Shown here piece by piece: positions 46,888-56,235 of a stretch of DNA of 64,000 nt (position 1 is its first letter; each line of letters begins with the position of its first letter). The stretch spans positions 3,665,501 to 3,729,500 of the forward strand of contig NZ_CP083349.1 in the NCBI RefSeq assembly GCF_020035535.1, read 5' to 3'. The notes below the pieces were generated by a model. It was not told the DNA's origin. It ran no database searches and was given only the letters and a program-made list of their open reading frames with translations. The position numbers and the translations under genes were made by a program. This stretch comes from Ensifer adhaerens. GTDB taxonomy: Bacteria > Pseudomonadota > Alphaproteobacteria > Rhizobiales > Rhizobiaceae.

Positions 46888-48288
46888 GTGAAAGAGAATA
46901 GTTTCGTATCGGCCGACGACATTCGCTCGGCCTTTTCCGCAGCCATGTCGGTCATGTACCGCGAAGAGGTGCCTGCCTACGGCACGCTGATGGAACTGGT
47001 CGCCAAGGTCAACGACGACACGCTCGCCGCCGACCCGCTCCTCAAGGAGCGTCTCGACGCCACGGATTCGCTCGACCGCATCTCCGAGGAGCGCCACGGC
47101 GCGATCCGGCTCGGCACCCCCGCCGAACTCGCAACGATGCGCCGCGTGTTCGCCGTCATGGGCATGTACCCGGTCGGTTACTACGACCTGTCGACGGCCG
47201 GCGTCCCCGTTCATTCGACCGCCTTCCGCCCGGTCGGCGAAACGGCGCTGAAGCGCAACCCGTTCCGCGTCTTCACCTCGCTGCTGCGTCTCGACCTCAT
47301 CGCCGATGAAGCGCTGCGCGCCGAAGCCGAGGTCATCCTGGCAGCACGCCAGATCTTCACCGCCGGCGCCGTGGAACTCACGGAAAAGGCCGAGCGCGAA
47401 GGCGGCCTCGACGAGGCCGACGCGGAACGCTTCGTCTCAGAAGTGCTCGAAACCTTCCGTTGGCACGACAAGGCCAATGTCAGCGCCGACATGTACAAGC
47501 GCCTGCATGACGCCCATCGCCTGATCGCAGACGTCGTTTCCTTCAAGGGCCCGCATATCAACCACCTGACCCCGCGCACGCTCGACATCGACAAGGTGCA
47601 GGCGCAGATGCCGAAATATGCGATCGCGCCGAAGGCCGTCGTCGAAGGGCCGCCGACCCGCAAGTGCCCGATCCTTTTGCGCCAGACCTCGTTCAAGGCG
47701 CTCGAAGAGCCGGTCTCCTTCCAGGATGCCGACGGCACCTGGAAGGCCGGCTCGCACACCGCCCGCTTCGGCGAGATCGAGCAGCGCGGCATCGCGCTGA
47801 CGCCGAAGGGCCGCGCGCTCTATGACGAACTGCTCGACGCCTCGCGCAAGATCGTCCGCCCGGCGGCCGATGGCTCCAACGCTCGCGAATACGAAGCGGC
47901 ACTTGCCAAGGCTTTCGGGCCCTTCCCGGACACTTGGGCAGGCATCCGCGAAGCGGGACTCGGCTATTTCAGCTACTCGCTGACGGAGAAGGGCCGCAAG
48001 ACCGGCGTTTCCCCGGCGCGTGACATCGAAGCGCTGATCGCCGCCGGCCTCGTCCAGTTCGACGCAATCGTCTACGAAGACTTCCTGCCGGTCAGCGCGG
48101 CGGGCATCTTCCAGTCGAACCTTGGCGACGGCGCCCAGCAGGATTTCGTCGCGAGCCCGAACCAGAAGCGCTTCGAGAGCGATCTCGGCGCGACCGTGCT
48201 CAACGAGTTCGACCACTATGCCGGTATCGAGCAGGCATCGATCGAAAGCTGCATCCGGGCCTTGACCGGCGCGATCGCTGCGGAATGA
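46888..48288 (+). CDS. hglS: 2-oxoadipate dioxygenase/decarboxylase HglS (DUF1338)
   Basis: Non-haem Fe(II) enzyme converting 2-oxoadipate to D-2-hydroxyglutarate in lysine catabolism, 466 residues (Pseudomonas putida HglS is about 464). Conserved residues fall where expected: H70 with R74 (ERHGAIR), H226 (GPHINHL) and E296 (FGEIEQR), as I recall the metal and substrate ligands. The GTG at 46888 gives a length matching the family; an ATG at 46843 would add 15 residues without a ribosome-binding site. First gene of hglS-D2HGDH-amaB-aatB. Confidence 0.9.
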   Translation: MKENSFVSADDIRSAFSAAMSVMYREEVPAYGTLMELVAKVNDDTLAADPLLKERLDATDSLDRISEERHGAIRLGTPAELATMRRVFAVMGMYPVGYYDLSTAGVPVHSTAFRPVGETALKRNPFRVFTSLLRLDLIADEALRAEAEVILAARQIFTAGAVELTEKAEREGGLDEADAERFVSEVLETFRWHDKANVSADMYKRLHDAHRLIADVVSFKGPHINHLTPRTLDIDKVQAQMPKYAIAPKAVVEGPPTRKCPILLRQTSFKALEEPVSFQDADGTWKAGSHTARFGEIEQRGIALTPKGRALYDELLDASRKIVRPAADGSNAREYEAALAKAFGPFPDTWAGIREAGLGYFSYSLTEKGRKTGVSPARDIEALIAAGLVQFDAIVYEDFLPVSAAGIFQSNLGDGAQQDFVASPNQKRFESDLGATVLNEFDHYAGIEQASIESCIRALTGAIAAE

Positions 48289-48298
48289 TACTGGTCCG

Positions 48299-49720
48299 AT
48301 GATCGACAAACGGCACATAGACGCGCTCAACGACATCCTTGGAGACAAGGGTGTCGTGACGCGTCCAGAAGACCTGGAAGCCTACGAGACCGGCGCGCGC
48401 TACGATCGCGGCCGGACCTCGCTCGCGCTGCGACCGGCGACGACCGAGGAGGTCTCGGCGGCCGTCGCCTATTGCGTTGCAAACGGCATCGCGCTGATCC
48501 CGCAATCCGGAAATACGGGCCTTGTCTCCGGCTCGACGCCGGATCAATCGGGTGACGAAGCCATTCTCAGTCTCGACCGACTGACCAAGTGCTTCGAGCT
48601 CGACCTCGACAACCGCTCGGTTCGGCTCGACGCCGGTTTCAGGCTGTCCGATCTCAACCGGCGACTGGAAGAGCACGGCCTGTTCTTCCCGATCGATCTC
48701 GGCGCCGATCCGCGCATCGGCGGCATGATCGCCACCAACACCGGCGGATCGCGCTTCCTGAAGTACGGCGACGTGCGCCGGAACACGCTCGGCCTCAAGG
48801 TCGTGCTGGCGGATGAGGACGGCACCGTTCTCGACCTGCAATGCGACCTGCGCAAGAACAACACCGGCGTCGACTGGAAGCAGATCTTCTTCGGCACTTC
48901 GGGCGCCTTCGGCATCGTCACCGAATGCGTCCTGAACCTCGAACACCTGCCGCAGCAGACGGCAACTGCACTGCTGGTTCCCGCCAGCGGCGCTGCGGTG
49001 ATGCCGCTGCTGCGCGCCATGGAAGAGCGCCTCGGCGCCTATCTCTCGGCCTTCGAGGGCATGTCGAGCAATGCCGTGAAGGCCGCCTTCGCCCATGTGC
49101 CGTCGCTGAAGAACCCCTTCCAGGCTGGCCAAGTCCCTGACTACGTCATCCTCGCCGAGATCAGCCGCACCTGGGCGCCGCGCGAAGGCGAACAGTCGCT
49201 CGACGCCGTACTGGAATCGGCGCTCGCCGAGATCTGGGAGATGGAATCGGCCCCGCTCGCCGACGCCTTCGTCGGTCCGCCCCACGAAATCTGGGCGCTG
49301 CGTCACGCGCTCTCCGAGGGAGTCAAGCATCTCGGCAAGCTGATCGCCTTCGACGTCTCCTTCCGCAGGGGTGACATCATGGCCTTCTGCGACCATATGA
49401 AGGCCGAAATGCCCTCGAAATTCCCGGATGTGACCGTCTGTGATTTCGGCCATATCGGCGACGGCGGCGTGCACTTCAACCTCGTCGTTCCGAAGGACAG
49501 CGACCTTCTCAGGGACGAGACCTTCGAACCCCGGCTTCGCGAATGGGTTTTCGCCGTCGCCGTAGAGGAGTATCACGGCAGCTTCAGCGCGGAACATGCG
49601 ATCGGCCGCCGCAACCAGGCCTATTACGACTTTTATACACCAGATAAACTCAAGGACATGGCCGCGGGCCTGAAGACGCTCACCTCGCCGGGAAAGCTCG
49701 GCAGCGTGCGCTTCGGATAG
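48299..49720 (+). CDS. FAD-linked D-2-hydroxyglutarate-type dehydrogenase
   Basis: 473-residue FAD_binding_4/FAD-oxidase C protein. The PCMH FAD segment is LRPATTEEVSAAVAYC...LIPQSGNTGLVSGSTPD, and the C-terminus shows DFGHIGDGGVHFNLV and the HGSFSAEHAIG motif of the GlcD/D2HGDH family. It starts ten bases after hglS. HglS makes D-2-hydroxyglutarate and this family oxidises D-2-hydroxy acids, so oxidation to 2-oxoglutarate is the natural next step. Electron acceptor unknown. D-lactate or glycolate activity is an alternative, less favoured by context. Confidence 0.87.
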   Translation: MIDKRHIDALNDILGDKGVVTRPEDLEAYETGARYDRGRTSLALRPATTEEVSAAVAYCVANGIALIPQSGNTGLVSGSTPDQSGDEAILSLDRLTKCFELDLDNRSVRLDAGFRLSDLNRRLEEHGLFFPIDLGADPRIGGMIATNTGGSRFLKYGDVRRNTLGLKVVLADEDGTVLDLQCDLRKNNTGVDWKQIFFGTSGAFGIVTECVLNLEHLPQQTATALLVPASGAAVMPLLRAMEERLGAYLSAFEGMSSNAVKAAFAHVPSLKNPFQAGQVPDYVILAEISRTWAPREGEQSLDAVLESALAEIWEMESAPLADAFVGPPHEIWALRHALSEGVKHLGKLIAFDVSFRRGDIMAFCDHMKAEMPSKFPDVTVCDFGHIGDGGVHFNLVVPKDSDLLRDETFEPRLREWVFAVAVEEYHGSFSAEHAIGRRNQAYYDFYTPDKLKDMAAGLKTLTSPGKLGSVRFG

Positions 49721-49748
49721 GTCAAGCCAGGAAAACGGGAGTCAGACC

Positions 49749-51281
49749 ATGAACATCGCAACCAAGAAGGTCGACGTGACCAAGGAAGCCGCAGCGCTTC
49801 TCGAAAAGATGGGCGTCGCCAAGGAACTCTACACCGGCGGCGACATGCCGTCCTTCAGCCCGGTCACCGGCGAGAAGATCGCGGCCCTCAAGACGGTTTC
49901 GGCCGCCGAAGCTGCCGCCAAGATCGACCAGGCCCATGAAGCCTTCAAGGCCTGGCGCCTGGTTCCGGCTCCCAAGCGCGGCGAACTGATCCGCCTGCTC
50001 GGCGAAGAACTGCGCGCCTTCAAGGCCGACCTCGGTCGCCTGGTTTCGATCGAAGCCGGCAAGATCACCTCCGAAGGCCTCGGTGAAGTCCAGGAAATGA
50101 TCGACATCTGCGATTTCGCCGTCGGCCTTTCCCGCCAGCTCTACGGTCTGACGATCGCCACCGAGCGCCCCGGCCACCGCATGATGGAAACCTGGCACCC
50201 GCTCGGCGTCGTCGGCGTCATCTCCGCCTTCAACTTCCCGGTCGCCGTCTGGTCCTGGAACACGGCGCTGGCGCTCGTCTGCGGCAACTCCGTCGTCTGG
50301 AAGCCGTCGGAAAAGACCCCGCTTACGGCGCTTGCATCGCAGGCTATCTTCGAGCGCGCGCTTGCCCGTTTCGGCGATGCGCCGGAAGGCCTGTCGCAGG
50401 TCCTGATCGGTGACCGCACGGTCGGTGAAGTCCTCGTCGACAACCCGAAGGTTCCGCTGGTTTCGGCCACCGGCTCGACCCGCATGGGTCGCGATGTCGG
50501 CCCGCGCCTTGCCAAGCGCTTCGCCCGCGCCATCCTCGAACTCGGCGGCAACAATGCCGGCATCGTCTGCCCGTCGGCCGATCTCGACATGGCCCTGCGC
50601 GCCATCGCCTTCGGCGCCATGGGCACCGCCGGCCAGCGTTGCACCACCATGCGCCGCCTGTTCGTGCATGAAAGCGTCTACGACCAGCTCGTTCCGCGCC
50701 TGAAGAAGGCCTACGGCTCGGTCTCGGTCGGCAACCCGCTGGAAACGACGGCCCTCGTTGGCCCGCTCGTCGACAAGGCTGCCTTCGACGGCATGCAGAA
50801 GGCAATCGCTGAAGCGAAGTCGCATGGCGGCACCGTCACCGGCGGCGAGCGCGTCGAGCTCGGCTACGACAACGGCTACTACGCCAAGCCTGCTCTGGTC
50901 GAAATGCCGAAGCAGGCCGGCCCGGTTCTCGAAGAAACCTTCGCGCCGATCCTCTACGTCATGAAGTACAGCGACTTCGACGCCGTCGTTGCCGACCACA
51001 ATGCAGTCGCAGCCGGCCTCTCGTCCTCGATCTTCACCCGCGACATGCAGGAATCCGAACGCTTCCTCGCCGTCGACGGCTCGGATTGCGGTATCGCCAA
51101 CGTCAACATCGGCACCTCGGGCGCCGAAATCGGCGGCGCCTTCGGCGGTGAGAAGGAAACCGGCGGTGGCCGCGAATCCGGTTCGGACTCGTGGAAGGCC
51201 TACATGCGCCGTGCCACCAACACGGTGAACTATTCGAAGGCTCTGCCGTTGGCGCAGGGCGTGTCGTTCGACATCGAATAA
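49749..51281 (+). CDS. amaB: L-2-aminoadipate semialdehyde (piperideine-6-carboxylate) dehydrogenase
   Basis: 510-residue NAD-dependent aldehyde dehydrogenase of the antiquitin/ALDH7 type. Catalytic Cys298 is in AGQRCTTMRRL and Glu264 in LELGGNNA. The C-terminal stretch FGGEKETGGGRESGSDSWK is diagnostic of ALDH7/AmaB. Converts aminoadipate semialdehyde to 2-aminoadipate. GGGAG precedes the ATG, 28 bases after the dehydrogenase gene. Confidence 0.92.
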   Translation: MNIATKKVDVTKEAAALLEKMGVAKELYTGGDMPSFSPVTGEKIAALKTVSAAEAAAKIDQAHEAFKAWRLVPAPKRGELIRLLGEELRAFKADLGRLVSIEAGKITSEGLGEVQEMIDICDFAVGLSRQLYGLTIATERPGHRMMETWHPLGVVGVISAFNFPVAVWSWNTALALVCGNSVVWKPSEKTPLTALASQAIFERALARFGDAPEGLSQVLIGDRTVGEVLVDNPKVPLVSATGSTRMGRDVGPRLAKRFARAILELGGNNAGIVCPSADLDMALRAIAFGAMGTAGQRCTTMRRLFVHESVYDQLVPRLKKAYGSVSVGNPLETTALVGPLVDKAAFDGMQKAIAEAKSHGGTVTGGERVELGYDNGYYAKPALVEMPKQAGPVLEETFAPILYVMKYSDFDAVVADHNAVAAGLSSSIFTRDMQESERFLAVDGSDCGIANVNIGTSGAEIGGAFGGEKETGGGRESGSDSWKAYMRRATNTVNYSKALPLAQGVSFDIE

Positions 51282-51306
51282 TCGGCGCACCAGGTAGGTA
51301 GGGACC

Positions 51307-52539
51307 ATGACCATCAACGCAACGGTCAAGGAGGCGGGCTTTGAGCCCGCCTCGAGGATTTCCTCGATCGGGGTGTCCGAAATCCTGAAGATCGGCGCCC
51401 GCGCGCAAGCCATGAAGCGCGAAGGCAAGCCGGTGATCATCCTCGGTGCGGGCGAGCCGGATTTCGACACGCCCGACTTCGTCAAGGACGCCGCCTGCGA
51501 GGCGATCAAGCGCGGAGACACAAAGTACACCGCCCTCGACGGCACGCCGGAGCTGAAGAAGGCGATCCGCGAAAAGTTCCAGCGCGAAAACGGCCTCGCC
51601 TACGAGCAGGACGAGATCACGGTTTCGACCGGCGCCAAGCAGATCCTGTTCAACGCCATGATGGCGTCGATCAACCCCGGCGACGAAGTGGTCATCCCGA
51701 CGCCCTACTGGACCTCCTATTCGGATATCGTCCAGATCTGCGAAGGCAAGCCGGTTCTGATCCCCTGCGATGCATCCTCCGGCTTCCGGCTGACCGCCGA
51801 CAAGCTCGAGGCGGCGATCACGCCGAAGACACGCTGGGTGTTGCTCAACTCGCCGTCGAACCCATCGGGTGCCGCCTACAGCGCTGCCGACTACCGGCCG
51901 CTGCTTGACGTGCTCCTCAAGCATCCGCATGTGTGGCTGCTGGTCGACGACATGTACGAGCACATCGTCTATGACGGCTTCCGCTTCGTCACCCCGGCCC
52001 AGCTCGAGCCCCGCCTCAAGGATCGTACGCTCACGGTCAACGGCGTCTCCAAGGCCTATGCCATGACCGGCTGGCGCATCGGCTATGCCGGCGGCCCGCG
52101 GGATCTGATCAAGGCGATGGCCGTCGTCCAGAGCCAGGCAACCTCCTGCCCGTCCTCCGTCAGCCAGGCCGCTTCGGTCGCCGCGCTGACCGGCCCGCAG
52201 GAATTCCTGAAGGAACGGACCGCCAGCTTCCAGCGCCGCCGCGATCTCGTCGTCAATGGCCTAAACGCCATCGACGGTCTCGATTGCCGCGTCCCGGAAG
52301 GCGCTTTCTACACCTTCTCCGGTTGCGCCGGCATGCTTGGCAAGGTCACGCCTTCGGGCAAGAAGATCGAGACGGACGCGGACTTCTGCGCCTACCTGCT
52401 CGACGACGCCCATGTCGCCGTCGTTCCGGGCTCGGCTTTCGGTCTCTCGCCCTTCTTCCGCATCTCCTACGCAACGTCGGAATCGGAACTGAAGGAAGCG
52501 CTCATGCGCATCGCCGACGCCTGCGCGCGGCTTTCGTAA
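51307..52539 (+). CDS. aatB: Class I aminotransferase AatB, probable 2-aminoadipate aminotransferase
   Basis: 410-residue PLP enzyme, fold type I. The PLP lysine is K249 (NGVSKAYAMTGWRIGY), with NSPSNPSGA and the C-terminal FRISYATS arginine. The sequence matches my memory of S. meliloti AatB, annotated as aspartate aminotransferase B. Context, directly after amaB and hglS, argues that its main role is 2-aminoadipate to 2-oxoadipate; the activities may coexist. It starts 25 bases after amaB and ends before the mosaic repeat element. Confidence 0.88.
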   Translation: MTINATVKEAGFEPASRISSIGVSEILKIGARAQAMKREGKPVIILGAGEPDFDTPDFVKDAACEAIKRGDTKYTALDGTPELKKAIREKFQRENGLAYEQDEITVSTGAKQILFNAMMASINPGDEVVIPTPYWTSYSDIVQICEGKPVLIPCDASSGFRLTADKLEAAITPKTRWVLLNSPSNPSGAAYSAADYRPLLDVLLKHPHVWLLVDDMYEHIVYDGFRFVTPAQLEPRLKDRTLTVNGVSKAYAMTGWRIGYAGGPRDLIKAMAVVQSQATSCPSSVSQAASVAALTGPQEFLKERTASFQRRRDLVVNGLNAIDGLDCRVPEGAFYTFSGCAGMLGKVTPSGKKIETDADFCAYLLDDAHVAVVPGSAFGLSPFFRISYATSESELKEALMRIADACARLS

Positions 52540-52572
52540 TCAAGTAGTTGTCGGGCACTCTGAACTCGGAAG

Positions 52573-52795
52573 TGCCCCTCACCCTAGCCCTCTCCCCGCT
52601 TGCGGGGAGAGGGGACGCCGTCGAGATCGACGCAGAGACCCCTTTTCCGTCTTCAAAGAGAAGTCTTCTGACCGAGCCTCGGACGAAACGGCGCAGCTCG
52701 GCATCCCCTCAGGTCTTGAGAGGAATTGAGGAGCGGGCCGCATGTCCCTTCGCCCCGCCTGCGGGGAGAAGGTCGCGGCAGCGGGATGAGGGGCA
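52573..52795. repeat. Composite palindromic intergenic mosaic element (RIME-like)
   Basis: About 223 bases with inverted ends TGCCCCTCACCC and GGGATGAGGGGCA. Inside are two strong hairpins: CCCTCTCCCCGC-TT-GCGGGGAGAGGG at 52588-52613, and CCTTCGCCCCGC-CT-GCGGGGAGAAGG at 52747-52772. The style matches rhizobial intergenic mosaic elements. It sits between convergent aatB and the XRE-cupin gene and probably also terminates both. Confidence 0.7.
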
Positions 52796-52813
52796 GCCCG
52801 GAACTCCGCGCTC

Positions 52814-53362
52814 TCAAAACGTCGGCGGTGTACAGGCGCTGATCACTTCGCAAGGCACCGGCCCCACACATCGGAAGCGATGCGGCCTACGGCTTTCGAA
52901 ATAATAGGCATCCCCCGGCCCGAGAATGCGACGCTCATCGTCAACGGTCACCTCGATACGGCCCGACAACACGATGCCGCCCTCCTCGCCGTCATGCACC
53001 AGCGGTACCTTCCCTGTGTCGGCACCCGGCTGGTAACATTCTTTGAGGATCTGCAGGCTGCGGCCGAAGAGGTTTTCGCCGATCTGGCGATAGGAAATCG
53101 GCCCCTTGCCGATCTCCACCAGCTCCTCCGCCGCATAGAACGCCTTGCGCGGTCGTTCCGGCTCGAAGGAGAAGAATTCCGCAAGCCCGATCGGAATGCC
53201 GTCGAGAATACGCTTCAGCGCACCGACGGAAGGATTGGAGGCGTTCGACTCGATCAGCGAGATCGTCGAATTGGTGACGCCGGCGCGCTTGGCGAGTTCC
53301 CGTTGCGACAGATTGTGCATCAGGCGGAGATGACGAAGCCGGTTTCCGATATCGACGGTCAT
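52814..53362 (-). CDS. XRE-cupin transcriptional regulator
   Basis: 182 residues: an N-terminal helix-turn-helix (GNRLRHLRLMHNLSQRELAKRAGVTNSTISLIES) and a C-terminal cupin (VHDGEEGGIVLSGRIEVTVDDERRILGPGDAYYFES...PHRF), the PuuR-like architecture that senses small metabolites. I start at 53362 (MTVDIGNRLR). It is divergent from the omega-amino-acid aminotransferase gene, 148 bases away, which it most likely controls. Confidence 0.9.
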   Translation of the reverse strand: MTVDIGNRLRHLRLMHNLSQRELAKRAGVTNSTISLIESNASNPSVGALKRILDGIPIGLAEFFSFEPERPRKAFYAAEELVEIGKGPISYRQIGENLFGRSLQILKECYQPGADTGKVPLVHDGEEGGIVLSGRIEVTVDDERRILGPGDAYYFESRRPHRFRCVGPVPCEVISACTPPTF

Positions 53363-53396
53363 GTGATCCGAACCTTGGTGTTCAGGTTGTTCGAAA

Positions 53397-53412
53397 TAGC
53401 GCAAACACGCTA
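53397..53412. promoter_or_regulatory. Short inverted repeat, candidate XRE-cupin operator
   Basis: TAGCG-CAAACA-CGCTA, a 5-bp inverted repeat between the divergent genes. Weak because short. Confidence 0.3.
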
Positions 53413-53510
53413 CAACGGTACAATAAATTTCAATGAGTTAACTGACAGCAGAAAAGGACTTGTTTCGCAAATCAAATCATGGCGTCAATCGCCGAACTCA
53501 GGAGGATGCC

Positions 53511-54848
53511 ATGAACCAGCACACCAAACCCAACGCCCCCGTTCTCGATAGCTATTGGATGCCGTTTACAGCCAACCGGCAGTTCAAGCAGGCGCCGCGC
53601 CTGCTCGCCTCGGCCGAGGGCATGCACTACACCAGCACCGATGGCCGCACGATCCTCGACGGCACCGCCGGGCTCTGGTGTGTGAACGCCGGCCATGGCC
53701 GCCGGCAGATCGCCTCTGCCGTCGAACGCCAGCTTTCGACGATGGATTTTGCCCCCTCCTTCCAGATGGGCCATCCGATCGCCTTCGACTTCGCCGAACG
53801 CCTCGCCGAAATCGCGCCAGGCCCGGAGGGACAGAAGCTCGACCGCGTCTTCTTCACCGGCTCCGGCTCGGAATCGGTCGACACCGCCCTGAAAATGGCT
53901 ATCGCCTATCAGCGCGCGATCGGCCAGGGCACCCGCACGCGCCTCATCGGCCGCGAGCGCGGCTATCACGGTGTCGGTTTCGGCGGCATTTCGGTCGGCG
54001 GCATCCTCAACAACCGTCGCGTCTTCCCGCAGCTCCCCGGCTCCGACCATCTGCGCCACACCCATGACCCCGCCAAGAACGCCTTCGTCAAGGGCCAGCC
54101 GGAGCATGGCGCCGAGCTTGCCGACGATCTCGAGCGGCTGGTGGCTCTGCATGGCGCCGAAACCATTGCCGCCTGCATCGTCGAACCGGTCGCCGGCTCG
54201 ACCGGCGTGCTCATTCCGCCGAAGGGCTACCTGGAGCGCCTGCGCGCGATTTGCGACAAGCACGGCATTATCCTGATCTTCGACGAAGTCATCACTGGCT
54301 TCGGCCGCCTCGGTGCGCCTTTCGCCACCGACTTCTTTGGCGTCACCCCGGATCTCGTGACCACAGCAAAGGGCCTCACCAACGGCGCCATCCCGATGGG
54401 CGCGGTCTTTGCCAGCCGCAAGGTCCATGATGCGCTGATGCACGGGCCCGAAAACGCGATCGAGCTCTTCCACGGCTACACCTATTCCGGTCACCCGGCC
54501 GCTTGCGCCGCCGGTATCGCGACGCTCGACATCTACCGCGATGAGGGCCTGATGACCCGCGCCGTCGAACTGCAGGATGCCTGGCACGACACCATGCATT
54601 CGCTGAAGGGCCTGCCCAACGTCATCGACATCCGCACGATCGGCCTGATCGCAGGCATCGAGCTGCAGTCGCGCGACGGTGCGGTCGGCGCCCGCGCCTA
54701 TGACGTCTTCGTCGACTGCTTCGAGAAAGGCCTGCTGATCCGCGTCACCGGCGACATCATCGCCTTCTCGCCGCCGCTGATCGCCGAAGAGAAGCATTTC
54801 GGTGAGATCGTCTCGATCCTCGGCGACGCACTGAAGCGCGCCAAGTAG
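53511..54848 (+). CDS. aptA: Omega-amino acid:pyruvate (beta-alanine:pyruvate) aminotransferase
   Basis: 445-residue class III PLP aminotransferase. The N-terminus SYWMPFTANRQFKQAPRLL and RERGYHGVGFGGISVGGI closely follow the characterised P. putida enzyme. D258 (LIFDEVITGFGR) and the PLP lysine K287 (TTAKGLTNGAIPMG) are present. It makes malonate semialdehyde from beta-alanine with pyruvate as acceptor. The ATG at 53511 has AGGAG six bases upstream. Putrescine or taurine as substrates are alternatives. Confidence 0.9.
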   Translation: MNQHTKPNAPVLDSYWMPFTANRQFKQAPRLLASAEGMHYTSTDGRTILDGTAGLWCVNAGHGRRQIASAVERQLSTMDFAPSFQMGHPIAFDFAERLAEIAPGPEGQKLDRVFFTGSGSESVDTALKMAIAYQRAIGQGTRTRLIGRERGYHGVGFGGISVGGILNNRRVFPQLPGSDHLRHTHDPAKNAFVKGQPEHGAELADDLERLVALHGAETIAACIVEPVAGSTGVLIPPKGYLERLRAICDKHGIILIFDEVITGFGRLGAPFATDFFGVTPDLVTTAKGLTNGAIPMGAVFASRKVHDALMHGPENAIELFHGYTYSGHPAACAAGIATLDIYRDEGLMTRAVELQDAWHDTMHSLKGLPNVIDIRTIGLIAGIELQSRDGAVGARAYDVFVDCFEKGLLIRVTGDIIAFSPPLIAEEKHFGEIVSILGDALKRAK

Positions 54849-54871
54849 GTCCAAGAGACACTGTCAAAAAC

Positions 54872-54904
54872 AACGCCGTCGCCGAAGATCTCGGCGGCGG
54901 CGTT
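54872..54904. terminator. Convergent terminator between aptA and ttuD
   Basis: Arms AACGCCGTCGCCGA and TCGGCGGCGGCGTT pair over 14 positions with one wobble around a five-base loop. On the minus strand it is followed by GTTTTTG, fitting termination of ttuD. Confidence 0.78.
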
Positions 54905-54960
54905 TGCATGTCGAGCGCGGAGCCGAATCCGGCTAAGGTCCCTGCGAGAGAGCCGGCGTG

Positions 54961-56226
54961 CTAACGGATCAGCAGCGCCCGGAAATCATTGACGTTGGTT
55001 CCGGTCGGTCCAGGCACGAAGAGATCGCCGCTCGCGTCAAAGGCCGTCCAGGCATCGTGACGGGCGAGATGCAAACGCGGATCGATACCAGCCGCCCGGA
55101 TGCGGGCAATGCTCTCGCCATCGGCAAAGGCCCCCGCATTGTCTTCCGAACCATCGATGCCATCCGTATCGGCGGCAAGAGCATCGATGCCCGCAACGCC
55201 ATCGATGTCGAGTGCCAGCGACAACAGGAATTCGCTGTTGCGCCCGCCCTTGCCATAGTCCTTGCCGGAGATCGTCACGGTCGTCTCGCCGCCGGAAAGC
55301 AGCACCACCGGCTTGCCGAAGGGCCGGTTCTTGAGTGCCACTTCGCGCGCCAACGCCGCATGCATGCGGCCGATATCGCGCGCCTCGCCTTCGATCGCAT
55401 CCGAGAGGATGCGCGCCTCGATGCCCAGTTCCCGCGCCTTGGCCGCGGCAGCCTCCAATGAGACGCTTGCCGATGCAATGACGTGGCACTCATGCCCGGC
55501 AAATCGAGGATCGTCTGGAGCAGGTGCCGCAGCCGCCTCCGAGCGTAGATGGGCAATCACGCCATCCGGCAATTCCATGCGGTAGCGATTAACAATTTCG
55601 AGCGCCTCCGCCGCCGTACTGCGATCCGGAACGGTCGGCCCGGAGGCGACGAAGGCGGGATTGTCACCCGGCACGTCGGACACCACGAGGCTGACGACGC
55701 GGGCTGGTGCAGCCGCTGCAGCGAGCCGCCCACCCTTGATCCGCGACACGTGCTTGCGAACGACGTTCATTGCCGAGATCGGCGTGCCCGAGGCAAGCAG
55801 CGCCCTGTTGACGGCGATCTCGTCGGCGAGCGTCAGGCCCTCAGGCGGTGCGGGCAGCAGGGCCGAGCCGCCACCGGAGATCAGGGCGATGACCAGATCG
55901 TCCGCCGTCAAGCCGGCTACAGCCTTCAGCAACGCATCCGATGCGGCAAGTCCCGCTTCATCCGGAACCGGATGGGCCGATTGCAGCACAGTGATTGTCT
56001 CACACTGTTCGACCGGTCCGTGACGGGCCACGACCGTGCCGCTGAAGGGATGCTTCCAGAGCTTCTCGAAGGCAGCCGCCATCTGGCTTGCTGCCTTGCC
56101 GGCGCCGACAACCACAGTCCGGCCCTTCGGCGGGTCGGGCAGATGTGCCTTGATCGCCTCATAGGGATCGGCCGCCCGTACGGCGGCCTCGAAGAGCCCT
56201 GTCAGGAAGGGGCGCGCTTCGATCAT
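54961..56226 (-). CDS. ttuD: Glycerate 2-kinase / TtuD (MOFRL family)
   Basis: Phosphorylates glycerate, feeding oxidised C3 units into glycolysis; 421 residues. N-terminal DUF4147 domain (VVVGAGKAASQMAAAFEKLW, LISGGGSALLPAPPEGLTL) and C-terminal MOFRL domain (LLSGGETTVTISGKDYGKGGRNSEFLLSLAL, ALAADTDGIDGSEDNAGA). I start at the ATG at 56226; a GTG at 56235 directly abuts the Dabb stop. Last gene of the GMC-Dabb-ttuD operon. Confidence 0.92.
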   Translation of the reverse strand: MIEARPFLTGLFEAAVRAADPYEAIKAHLPDPPKGRTVVVGAGKAASQMAAAFEKLWKHPFSGTVVARHGPVEQCETITVLQSAHPVPDEAGLAASDALLKAVAGLTADDLVIALISGGGSALLPAPPEGLTLADEIAVNRALLASGTPISAMNVVRKHVSRIKGGRLAAAAAPARVVSLVVSDVPGDNPAFVASGPTVPDRSTAAEALEIVNRYRMELPDGVIAHLRSEAAAAPAPDDPRFAGHECHVIASASVSLEAAAAKARELGIEARILSDAIEGEARDIGRMHAALAREVALKNRPFGKPVVLLSGGETTVTISGKDYGKGGRNSEFLLSLALDIDGVAGIDALAADTDGIDGSEDNAGAFADGESIARIRAAGIDPRLHLARHDAWTAFDASGDLFVPGPTGTNVNDFRALLIR

Positions 56227-56235
56227 CGCTGCCAC

